Assembly (NCBI RefSeq): GCF_014596745.1
Contig: NZ_JABTCF010000001.1
Span: forward strand, 744,001-808,000
Direction: 5' to 3'
Source: Maribacter aquimaris
GTDB lineage: Bacteria; Bacteroidota; Bacteroidia; Flavobacteriales; Flavobacteriaceae
Length of the DNA: 64,000 nucleotides
Of the stretch, positions 56,504 through 64,000 are shown in pieces (position 1 is the first letter of the stretch; each line of letters begins with the position of its first letter). Below the pieces are notes generated by a model. That model saw only the letters and a list, made by a program, of their open reading frames with translations, had not been told where the DNA came from and ran no database searches. Made by a program: the position numbers and the translations under genes.

Positions 56504-56546
56504 CAAATTACCGAAAATAAAGGAATGCAAGCCCTGACTTGGGTCA
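56504..56546 (-). promoter_or_regulatory. TGAC-N4-GTCA operator and -7-like element, phospholipid operon
   Basis: Box TGACTTGGGTCA (56535-56546). TAATTTG (complement of 56504-56510) lies 24 bp away and is one base shorter than TAnnTTTG. The gene starts 53 bp later. Confidence 0.6.
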
Positions 56547-56610
56547 TACCATGTCCAAATTATCTCTAGAAATATCGACATGATAAAAAGAATGATAATT
56601 AAACCAGCCT

Positions 56611-57394
56611 CACTGAAAACGGGAAAGTGAAGACCGGTGCCTTCCTTCTTTTTTGTTTCCCTGATTCGCCCAAACTGGGTTTGGCTCTATGGAAACAAAA
56701 AAAGTGGGTTGCTTTCACAAACCACTTTTCTGCTTGGTCGGGATGACAGGATTTAAATAATCCTAATAAACCCTCACTGAAAATAGAAAAGTGAAGGCAG
56801 GCGCCTTCCTTCTTTTTTGTTTCCCTGATTCGGGGTCAATCCCAAAGGTTGGGGGTGTATTGGAAAAAGAAGGCATAAACTATCCCGCTGTTCGTGTTCT
56901 GTTCTTTTCTGCATTGCCTCAAATGCATAGCATTCATGAATACCGTTAAAAAACAATAGACATGCCGATGAATAAAAAAGAAACAGGGCCGAAAAACCAA
57001 GGTATCGCATACCTTGGTTTAGAGGAGCCAGCCGTAGCCTGGCCATTTTACTGAGATCTATATTGGGAAAAGCAAGTAAAACCCCTGGCCACACCGTCCA
57101 GGCCGCTTTCACTATAGTGAAATGCTCTATGGACGGCTTCCTCCGCCCAATGCGGAAACCACTTGATTTAAAACGAAATCGAAAATAGGCCGTTCCTTCT
57201 TTAGGATTCCGTTCAGAGGCGTTAGAAATACAGAATTCTTCCTATTTAGGTTAACTCAACCATATTCATAAATATCCAAATACCCAGAAATTGTTCTTGA
57301 TCCCTGGTTCGCCCAAACTGGGTTTGGCTCCATGGGAAACAAAAAAAGTGGGTTGCTTTCACAAACCACTTTTCTGCTTGGTCGGGATGACAGG
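56611..57394 (-). repeat. tRNA 3'-end/terminator repeat cluster, right copies
   Basis: Two further copies of the tRNA 3' end are at 56735-56754 and 57379-57394 on the minus strand. Each is followed (leftward) by the same terminator-like hairpin and T-run. The stretches 56663-56750 and 57301-57394 are nearly identical, and 56733-56816 is identical to 29076-29159. A related hairpin unit precedes at 56611-56660. A perfect 12-bp inverted repeat with 3-nt loop lies at 56994-57020. The rest of 56451-57846 has no supported gene. Confidence 0.75.
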
Positions 57395-57846
57395 GTTACA
57401 CCCCTACCCTACAAATATTTGAATATCAATCAGTTAAACTTACTAAAATTAAACTGTTAACCGAATTGTTGACGATTAAATAAATGACCTTAAAGTAAGA
57501 TGCTTTACTTTCTGATAAATCAAAGATATAATTTGTGATTAAAAAAATCGAAGAAGAAGAGCCAAATCTTCAAAAGAATTAATTCATTCTAGATTTAAGG
57601 TTAAAATTAAAAAGCTTGTTACAAGTTCTACATTAAAAACTTTATCGTCATTCTTAAGTAATAACTACTGTAGGCTTTCAATCAAACTTCATTCATCGAG
57701 ATGCAGATTTGGCCTTGGATAGTGTTTTAAACTTTTGAAAAAAGGCATACTTATTGATGTATTTGTAAGAAAAAGCTGTCTAAAGATTGTCATTCCCCCT
57801 CAAATTCTTAAAATCATCGTTATAATTGTGACCCTCCTATAAGCAG

Positions 57847-58716
57847 TTGAAGAGTACAAATCTGCAAATATGGGAAGGAATGAAGAAAAAATTACGACAA
57901 ACAAAAGACCTAAATAAGCAACTAATTGAAATCAAGAAAACCTCTACAAATGTGCTCGAACGTGCCAACCGTTCCATTATTTTATGTCGCAATCTGCTTA
58001 GAAAATTTAAAAAGGAAATTCTTATTGATGGATTTCAGTCCGAAGAAGAAGAAATCAACTTTTTCAAGCATATTAAGCAAATACCCTTGAAAGAACTAAT
58101 TTACTTTTCTGAAGTTCGTTCCTTTGAAATTCAATTTCCGAAAGCCAATAAAAATACCCAATGTAAATTCATCAAAAGGAAAATCAACAAGCTCAACCGA
58201 TTCTTTCTTTACAATATGGATTTTGGTCAATATGTTGATTCTGGTGCAGCCCATTTTGACAAAGAATATTACACAAGAGATTTTTTAGACAGCTACCAAA
58301 TTACCACTTCGAAATTTTACTTTCAAGACCCTGATTTTTTCACACCTCGTGATATGCTCCTAGGGAAATTTAAGGCATATCACCAATTTATTGTCTATTT
58401 GGATACTAGATTATTTAAGCTTGAAAATTCTTTAAATGGCAAAACAATACTTGATCCAAAAAATAAACTTCATTGGCCATTCAGTAATACGGATTATGTT
58501 GAACTGCTCTACGCATTATGTTTGAGAGGTTTAGGCAAACAGGACAAACGAAGTATTATGAAAGTATCCCAAAGTCTACAGCAAATAATTGACTTCAAAC
58601 CAAAGGATATTTATAAAACCTTTCAGGATATCAAGGGTCGAAAGAATAGCAGGACATTATTCTTGGACGAACTTGCTAAAACACTTATTGTAGAAATCGA
58701 CAAGAGCGAGGAATGA
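57847..58716 (+). CDS. rteC: RteC-family protein of conjugative/integrative elements
   Basis: 289 residues from TTG at 57847, or 278 from ATG at 57880 (MKKKLRQTKDLNKQ). Features of the RteC family: an N-terminal helical region, YYTRDFLDSYQ, FFTPRDMLLGKFKAY, KLHWPFSNTDYVELLYALCLRGLG (in part), and DIYKTFQDIKGRKNSRTLFLDEL (in part). RteC controls excision and mobilisation of the CTnDOT group of Bacteroides elements. Its presence marks the left part of an integrative element that continues past the right edge. Confidence 0.88.
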   Translation: MKSTNLQIWEGMKKKLRQTKDLNKQLIEIKKTSTNVLERANRSIILCRNLLRKFKKEILIDGFQSEEEEINFFKHIKQIPLKELIYFSEVRSFEIQFPKANKNTQCKFIKRKINKLNRFFLYNMDFGQYVDSGAAHFDKEYYTRDFLDSYQITTSKFYFQDPDFFTPRDMLLGKFKAYHQFIVYLDTRLFKLENSLNGKTILDPKNKLHWPFSNTDYVELLYALCLRGLGKQDKRSIMKVSQSLQQIIDFKPKDIYKTFQDIKGRKNSRTLFLDELAKTLIVEIDKSEE

Positions 58717-58764
58717 ACCTTACATTCCTTTCTTCAATCCCCTTTTATAAACTGTTAAAAAAAG

Positions 58765-58915
58765 ACCGTACTACGGTTGACCTCCTGTAATTTGTTTCAA
58801 GAGGTATTTCCCATTCAATTTAGGGCTGTTTAGTTGCTATTTTCCTAAATCGCACTCACAAAACACATCAAAATGTATCAAATTTAAAGATGTTAAATTT
58901 TGACCGTACTACGGT
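58765..58915. promoter_or_regulatory. paired ACCGTACTACGGT dyads upstream of the HTH gene
   Basis: The same 13-bp sequence, a 6-bp inverted repeat around one base, occurs at 58765-58777 and 58903-58915. The second copy extends to TGACCGTACTACGGTC and overlaps a -7-like TAAATTTTG. The spacer from 58717 to 59039 contains no ORF. The dyads may be operators for RteC or the HTH protein. Confidence 0.6.
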
Positions 58916-59039
58916 CGTACTGGTGAATAAAATCCATTAAACCTATTCAAATTTGTAGAACGAAAGTCAAATCAGGTTAGGGGCTATCAAATTAATTGAC
59001 AGTAATGCGATAGTCCTTTTCCATTAAAACCGTTCTATT

Positions 59040-59324
59040 ATGCCGACAAGTATTATTACAACAGACGACCTTCGAGACTTCAAACTTGAATTGCTCGATG
59101 ACATTAAAAAATTACTATCAAAAGAAGCTACTAGAAAATGCAAAAAATATCTCAAATCTTCTGAGGTTATGGATTTACTTCAGGTAAGTCCAGGCACTTT
59201 ACAAAATCTTCGCATCAATGGCACATTGCCCTATACCAAAGTAGGTGGTATCATCTATTACGATGCAGAAGAAATACAAAGTATAATGACAGCCAACCGT
59301 GTACAGCACGGTTTAAAACCTTAG
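59040..59324 (+). CDS. excisionase-like HTH_17 DNA-binding protein
   Basis: 94 residues. A charged N-terminal helix (DDLRDFKLELLDDIKKLL) precedes a MerR/excisionase-type winged HTH (KYLKSSEVMDLLQVS then TLQNLRINGTLPYTKVGG) . Such proteins are found in CTn elements beside RteC and replication genes. It ends directly before the replication-like gene (no gap), so they form an operon. Confidence 0.85.
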   Translation: MPTSIITTDDLRDFKLELLDDIKKLLSKEATRKCKKYLKSSEVMDLLQVSPGTLQNLRINGTLPYTKVGGIIYYDAEEIQSIMTANRVQHGLKP

Positions 59325-60080
59325 ATGATGAACTATATAAAGCTACTTAATGCGGCTTTTGAAAAGTTCTATTTTGATGACCGCCTTAATCCTACCCATA
59401 TTAGTTTGTATATGGCCTTGTTCCAAGAATGGAACAGCAGCCGCTTTATGGATGAATTTTATGTAAACCGCAGGGATTTAATGCGCGTAGCAAAAATCGG
59501 TTCAAAATCTACCTATCATCGTTGCATAACAGAATTAGATGCTTGGGATTATCTATCCTATTTCCCATCCAACAATCCATACAAGGGTAGTAAAATCAAG
59601 ATGTCCATTATTGGTACAAGTGATGAACCAGTTGTGGGACGGTACAATCCCACATTAGAACAGCTTGCGGAACAGTACCATCCCATACGTGAACCAGTTT
59701 TGGGACAGCACCGTCCCACAAACGGACAAGTTGTGTACCAACACCGTCCCATAGGTGGACAAGCATTGGTATCTACTATAAACAATACCAAACAAGAAAA
59801 CAATATAAAACAACCAAAGGGCTGGCAGGCCGTTTTTGATTTTTTTATTGAAAAAGGTTTTGATGCTGATGAAGCAAAAAAATTCTTTGCCCATTATGAA
59901 ACTCGTAATTGGCAAACGAGCGATGGAAAAGAAATTCGGGATTGGCGTGCTCTAGCTAAAAACTGGATGGATAGAACCGAATTGTTCAACCAAGAAACCA
60001 AACCAAACTCAAAACAAGCGTCCCAAATCAAGGACAACTTGCGAACCACTAAAAACAAAGATTATGGACAACCCCTCTAA
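59325..60080 (+). CDS. replication initiator-like protein with internal iteron repeats
   Basis: 251 residues. The N-terminal part (about 1-95) is a winged-helix region (RRDLMRVAKIGSKSTYHRCI). Residues 102-145 are four 11-residue repeats of the P-V-V-G-Q-H-R-P-T-x-x type, encoded by four 33-bp repeats. A DnaD-like helical domain (GWQAVFDFFIEKGFDADEAKKF, in part; FAHYETRNWQ, DWRALAKNW) ends the protein. The layout resembles phage O-type initiators with the origin inside the gene. It overlaps the next gene by 17 bp. Confidence 0.65.
   Translation: MMNYIKLLNAAFEKFYFDDRLNPTHISLYMALFQEWNSSRFMDEFYVNRRDLMRVAKIGSKSTYHRCITELDAWDYLSYFPSNNPYKGSKIKMSIIGTSDEPVVGRYNPTLEQLAEQYHPIREPVLGQHRPTNGQVVYQHRPIGGQALVSTINNTKQENNIKQPKGWQAVFDFFIEKGFDADEAKKFFAHYETRNWQTSDGKEIRDWRALAKNWMDRTELFNQETKPNSKQASQIKDNLRTTKNKDYGQPL
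59628..59759 (+). repeat. four 33-bp iteron-like repeats inside the initiator-like gene
   Basis: Units at 59628, 59661, 59694 and 59727. Each contains the dyad TGGGAC-N6-GTCCCA or a decayed version; unit 3 is a perfect copy. No spacer separates them. The repeats keep reading frame (11 codons each). A replication origin or autoregulatory site is a plausible role. Confidence 0.6.
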
Positions 60081-60726
60081 AATTACCGAAGGTGGCGTGG
60101 AATATTCGCTCGGAAAGTTTGATGGAAAAAGCGTTCTTTACGATTTTGACAAAATCTTAATTTATCTAAATGCAAAGGGAATGAAACTCTTTGGTCAGCA
60201 ATTTAGAATCTATGATGAAGACACCGTTATCATTCGCAAACTCTGCCATTATTTCATCAAAGACAAAGAAAATTGTGAAAAGAACGGAATTGATATCGAC
60301 AAAGGTATTTTACTTTCTGGACCAGTAGGATGCGGAAAAACGACCTTGATGAAACTACTGCGCCATATCGTACCAATGCAAAGACCTTATGAAATGATTC
60401 CGTGTAGAAACGTTGCTTTCAGTTTTAACCACCTTGGTTTTAAAACTATTGAAGACTATGGCAATACCAGATTTTATTGCTTTGATGATTTAGGCATTGA
60501 ACCTGCTGGGCGATTTTATGGCAAAGACCTAAACGTAATGGGCGAAGTCCTCTTGTCTCGATATGAATTGTACCTACAGACCAAACACAAAGTAAAAACA
60601 CACGCTACCACCAACCTGAATGCTGAAGAATTGGAAGAGCGCTATGGAAATCGGGTTCGTAGCCGAATGCGCGAACTGTTTAATTTGATTGCTTTTGATA
60701 AAGGTGCTGGCGATAAGCGAAAGTAG
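60064..60726 (+). CDS. DnaC-like ATPase (helicase loader type)
   Basis: 220 residues. Walker A LLSGPVGCGKTTLMK, Walker B FYCFDDLG, and sensor-like residues in THATTNLNAEEL and RVRSRMRELF identify an AAA+ ATPase of the DnaC/IstB-type. The arginine-rich RSRMRE segment is typical of loaders. Its start overlaps the initiator-like gene, as in phage initiator-loader pairs. The assignment to helicase loading is by context. Confidence 0.75.
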   Translation: MDNPSKITEGGVEYSLGKFDGKSVLYDFDKILIYLNAKGMKLFGQQFRIYDEDTVIIRKLCHYFIKDKENCEKNGIDIDKGILLSGPVGCGKTTLMKLLRHIVPMQRPYEMIPCRNVAFSFNHLGFKTIEDYGNTRFYCFDDLGIEPAGRFYGKDLNVMGEVLLSRYELYLQTKHKVKTHATTNLNAEELEERYGNRVRSRMRELFNLIAFDKGAGDKRK

Positions 60727-60764
60727 ATAATTTTAAGTATTTTGCATTTTTAACATTTAGTACA

Positions 60765-61535
60765 TTGAGTAAAAAGAAGAGAAGAATACCAATTCCACAA
60801 AAAAATAAGATTAAAGCAGAACTCCAAAAGGAAATAGGCTCGATATGTCCATTTTGTCCTAATGAAGACGTTGGTGTATTTCAAATTCATCATATCGATG
60901 AAGACCCATCTAATAATGAATTTATCAATCTATTACTGTTATGTCCTACCTGTCATTCAAAAATAACCAAAGAATATATTTCCAAACAGGATGTAATTGA
61001 CAAAAAATTAAACTTAAGGAATAGGGAATCAAAAGTACAATTTATATCCGTATCCATAGATGAAGAAAATTGCGGATGGACGCCAATTAGAGAGGCTAAG
61101 AATGCTTTTAAAGCAGAAAAGCTAAAGTCATTATTTCCGATATTCAATTTTAGTTTAATCAATAATTCGAATAAAACTTTACTTCTAACAAGCGTTAGAA
61201 TTAAGACAAAGAGATTACCAATAGGCTTGTCTGGTCCACATAATCCATTACCCAATATTTTAAGGCCATCTATTACCTACAAAATTAAAATGCCTTTGGA
61301 AGGAAAGATAGAAGAAACAATATTAAAGGATGAATTAGAAGTTCCGACTACGCGAGCGTTCAAATTCAAAATTGAACTTTATGACGAATCAATGGAAACT
61401 TTTAATCCTCAATTTGGAAAATTTGCTCTTTTCTTTGAATTTGGTTTTAATAATGAGTTTTATTCTGAAATACCTATGATTCTTCTCAATAGTAGTGAAT
61501 ACTATGAAGAATTGAAGCATTATGGTTTAGCCTAA
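60765..61535 (+). CDS. HNH-domain protein with beta-rich C-terminal half
   Basis: 256 residues from TTG at 60765; no ATG lies suitably upstream. The HNH finger is at about 28-64, with C28, C31, H42-H43 (IHHID), N50/N51 and C60-x2-C63-H64. The basic N-terminus and metal-binding Cys pairs support nuclease activity. The C-terminal half (about 85-256) is a beta-sandwich-like region without known name. It may be a restriction or defence nuclease or part of the element. It ends 3 bp before the converging STAND-like gene. Confidence 0.7.
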   Translation: MSKKKRRIPIPQKNKIKAELQKEIGSICPFCPNEDVGVFQIHHIDEDPSNNEFINLLLLCPTCHSKITKEYISKQDVIDKKLNLRNRESKVQFISVSIDEENCGWTPIREAKNAFKAEKLKSLFPIFNFSLINNSNKTLLLTSVRIKTKRLPIGLSGPHNPLPNILRPSITYKIKMPLEGKIEETILKDELEVPTTRAFKFKIELYDESMETFNPQFGKFALFFEFGFNNEFYSEIPMILLNSSEYYEELKHYGLA

Positions 61536-61538
61536 AAG

Positions 61539-64000
61539 TTAAGTAATTAAGTCCATTGCTTCATTTAAGGTGCTTCTTAAATGATTATGCTTTAACATAT
61601 CGTCAAAAATGTCAAGGGACTTTTTAATGAACTTTCTATTGTTTTCAAGGTCCATATTTAGCTTAGAGTATATTGCCAAAATTAATTGTACAGGCTCTTT
61701 ATCATAATACCCTCTTCTTTGTACGTTAGGAATTCTATGATAGTTTAGGTTTTGAATTAAATTAAGGCACTTTACTGGATGCTCATTGACACAAGTTAAA
61801 AGTAATTGCAGAAAATAACTAGGTTGAGCCAAACATAACTTGCTCTTCGAATACTTCAATAAAAACTTATAGGATTCTTCGAAGTTATGTTTTTTAAACT
61901 TTCTTAAAATGATTCCTGAATAGGCTGTCGCAAAATCTTCATTATTTTTATTTAAAAATTCAAATAAGATTTTAAATGCCCGTTTAGATGTTGTCTCATT
62001 GTCGTTATGAAGATTTGCTTCAGCAATATTCAAAGCACAGAGCTTAGCCTCTTTACTTGATTTTGTAAATTTTTTATAAAGTTTTTTATCAGACATTTTT
62101 TCATTTAGCCAACTCAAAACTATAATGTGTCCATCCTTATGTAATTCTTTATTCTGAATAATTTTTTCAAAATAGGGATACATTTCTTTATGAAATTTAA
62201 CATTGAAATATTGAGATGTTCTGAAAGAGTTTTTTAACAATTCAATATCATCAGTTTCAGTTAGCAGTTCAAAAATTTTAAAACTTCTTACTAAATCTAA
62301 ATGGTTTAGATAACCTAATTCTTGTAAAACTGCAACTCTTACGGATGTTTGAGGGTCAAAAGCCGCCTTTTCCGCAATCTGAAAAATAGTTTCCTCAAAC
62401 TGTTTTTGTTCATAGCATTGCATTATTCTATGAATAGCAGAACCTCTTACACTATTTAAGCTATCTGATGAAGCATCATTTATTGGTTTTTCAGGGTGGG
62501 GATGATTCAATGCATTTGTGCTCAAAAAGGCTATAATTTCATCATCAACTAATTTGTTATCTATTAGGTAATCACATTGACGAATGGCATATAAAGTATT
62601 TACTAGGTCTAAATTTAATTTGATAAATTTCTTATATATTATTTTAACTTTTTCTGGTTCACATTTCGCTTGAATTAATCCATCAACCCCTGATGATATA
62701 TAATCATTAGAAACATTCTCATTTTCTAATAAACTTAAGATAAAGTCATTGAACTTATTTGGGTTACTTCTCACACTATCTCCAAATGCTCTTGAGTGTT
62801 CAAGCTTTCCTCCTTTTGGACCACGCTCTCCACGATAATCATCGTTAAACTTTGACATACTATTTTGCCAATTCTCTAAATCCATTTCTTTGTACGCTTT
62901 TTGGGGTAACGGTGCACCCACTCTATAAGTGCTACCGGAAGAAACGTTCAAGGCTTTATTACTGTCCACATCACCAAACTTTCTATAATATTCTTGATAG
63001 GCTTTTTTTAAAGTAGGAATTTGCCATATTTCAACTGTTGGAATTTGCTTAATAAACAAAAACTGTTTTTCACTAATACCGTAGAAGTTTACTTTTTCTC
63101 GGCCTTCATCATTTTCGTACTTATAATATTTAAAATCGTAAGGACTCTTTACAGAAAGAAGTATTTCCGTTACTTTTTCTTTTTGCTCTAAGGAAAAACG
63201 GGAAAAATATTGGCCAATTACCTGCCTGAAATACAATTGAAATTTATCATCATAACCGTTAAATCCATTTTTAGCGTTTACAATACCAATCAACTCATAT
63301 ACAATGTCAATATATCTGACTTTTTCATTTTTAAAAGTCAGAAGAATTAAGCAGATAATATCAATAGAGTTTGAATTTTTGTGCTCATCAAAAAATTGTA
63401 ATATGTAATTACTATTTTGAAATTCTGATTTTAGATGCTTTACAAGTAAGTCTTCAACTACAATATGGGCATCCTCTTTAGAACTGAAACCATCAATAAA
63501 CTTGGAACATTTATAAAGTGGACTTTTAATTTCCTCCAGATGCGATTCATCTTTGTTTTCATCTATTACTGTCTTATAGATGTCTAAAATAAAACTGAAA
63601 CCCACTTCAGGGCTTTTGGCAATTATAGCCTTTAATAATTCTTCTTGTTCATGAAGAAATTTGTTACTATGCCAGGAATCTCCAGAGCTAAAAACGTCAA
63701 TTAAAATAGGTTTTAACAAATCAATTACGTACAACTCATGATGTTCAAATATCTTTTTTAAAATTTCATAATACCAAAAGTTATCTCTGCCTTTGGACTC
63801 CTCGTTAAACGTTATATATTTTTCAAAAAATGGAAGTAACTTTTCATGCTCCCATTCATTAAGCCCCGAAAGAACCCTTTCATTAAAATTTGGTTTATCA
63901 TCAAAATCTTCTAATTCATCTAAATATTTCATTATTGAGAGAGGAACAATATTAATATTATTCCTAAAAAATCGCCAAGCCAGATTTCTTTGATACTCAA
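61539..64000 (-). CDS. C-terminal part of a large helical-repeat (STAND/NACHT-like?) protein, open at window edge
   Basis: The frame is open from the right edge to 61539. An ATG at 63932 gives 797 residues, but upstream of it the frame stays open to the edge (EYQRNLAWRFFR visible), so the start is probably beyond the window. The visible part is almost all helical and resembles the C-terminal regions of large defence-type STAND proteins: GGKLEHSRAFGDSVRSNPNKFNDFI (in part) and DSLNSVRGSAIHRIMQ. HEAT-like pairs follow. No P-loop is visible here. It is converging with the HNH gene in an integrative element, fitting anti-phage cargo. Confidence 0.55.
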   Translation of the reverse strand, partial: EYQRNLAWRFFRNNINIVPLSIMKYLDELEDFDDKPNFNERVLSGLNEWEHEKLLPFFEKYITFNEESKGRDNFWYYEILKKIFEHHELYVIDLLKPILIDVFSSGDSWHSNKFLHEQEELLKAIIAKSPEVGFSFILDIYKTVIDENKDESHLEEIKSPLYKCSKFIDGFSSKEDAHIVVEDLLVKHLKSEFQNSNYILQFFDEHKNSNSIDIICLILLTFKNEKVRYIDIVYELIGIVNAKNGFNGYDDKFQLYFRQVIGQYFSRFSLEQKEKVTEILLSVKSPYDFKYYKYENDEGREKVNFYGISEKQFLFIKQIPTVEIWQIPTLKKAYQEYYRKFGDVDSNKALNVSSGSTYRVGAPLPQKAYKEMDLENWQNSMSKFNDDYRGERGPKGGKLEHSRAFGDSVRSNPNKFNDFILSLLENENVSNDYISSGVDGLIQAKCEPEKVKIIYKKFIKLNLDLVNTLYAIRQCDYLIDNKLVDDEIIAFLSTNALNHPHPEKPINDASSDSLNSVRGSAIHRIMQCYEQKQFEETIFQIAEKAAFDPQTSVRVAVLQELGYLNHLDLVRSFKIFELLTETDDIELLKNSFRTSQYFNVKFHKEMYPYFEKIIQNKELHKDGHIIVLSWLNEKMSDKKLYKKFTKSSKEAKLCALNIAEANLHNDNETTSKRAFKILFEFLNKNNEDFATAYSGIILRKFKKHNFEESYKFLLKYSKSKLCLAQPSYFLQLLLTCVNEHPVKCLNLIQNLNYHRIPNVQRRGYYDKEPVQLILAIYSKLNMDLENNRKFIKKSLDIFDDMLKHNHLRSTLNEAMDLIT

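Noticed and set aside
56774-57112. Open frame of 112 codons on the minus strand
   Set aside because: It runs across repeat units and the inverted repeat at 56994-57020, so it is a by-product of the repeats.
1-64000. CRISPR array or insertion sequence
   Set aside because: No regularly spaced repeats with unique spacers and no transposase gene were seen.

Overview
The window looks like chromosome from a marine member of the Flavobacteriia. It has a SusC/SusD pair, many lipoproteins with a short lipobox, the Bacteroidota promoter element TAnnTTTG in front of many genes, little Shine-Dalgarno usage and AT-rich intergenic DNA. No complete rRNA, tRNA or CRISPR array is present. The genus is not determined.

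Region 1 (1-21.2 kb) is a polysaccharide utilisation locus in two divergent operons that share a 561-bp spacer. The leftward operon encodes SusC, SusD, a six-hairpin enzyme, an FGE-like protein without catalytic cysteines, a glycosidase-like lipoprotein and a ROK kinase cut by the window edge. The rightward operon encodes a sodium:solute symporter, two small membrane proteins, a GH2 enzyme of the exo-glucosaminidase type, a DegT aminotransferase, a glycerophosphodiesterase, a phosphatase-like lipoprotein, a Gfo/Idh/MocA dehydrogenase and a second ROK kinase. The set suggests uptake and processing of an amino- or phospho-decorated glycan.

Region 2 (21.2-26.4 kb) is a leftward operon of a pyruvate kinase-like protein, an alpha-amylase and a GlgX-type debranching enzyme. 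Region 3 (26.6-29.2 kb) holds an AhpD-like protein, an FRG-domain protein and repeats carrying the 3' end of a tRNA.

Region 4 (29.2-56.6 kb) is the most striking part. It is a stress and dormancy-like island with GSP17M-like, chagasin-like and small helical proteins, a ClC channel, enolase, two HdeD-type proteins, a flavoprotein, pyruvate oxidase, Dps, a sigma factor, a universal stress protein, cardiolipin synthase and patatin. It also encodes a soluble multi-PAS histidine kinase overlapping a receiver-CRP fusion regulator. A 12-bp palindrome, TGAC-N4-GTCA, lies upstream of most transcription units. In 10 of the 14 copies found, a perfect or one-off TAnnTTTG element lies exactly 23 bp away (one of these has one extra spacer base); two more lie at 22 and 24 bp, one lies in front of a pseudogene and one serves two directions. 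This is the geometry of class II activation by a CRP/FNR-family protein, and the receiver-CRP fusion is the obvious local candidate. One copy precedes the pyruvate kinase/amylase/GlgX operon, which ties glycogen breakdown and lower glycolysis to the same switch. An identical 84-bp direct repeat lies on either side of the island.

Region 5 (56.6-64 kb) is a tRNA-3'-end/terminator repeat cluster followed by the start of an integrative element: RteC, an excisionase-like HTH protein, a replication protein with iteron-like repeats inside its gene, a DnaC-like ATPase, an HNH protein, and the C-terminal part of what may be a large STAND-type defence protein running off the edge.
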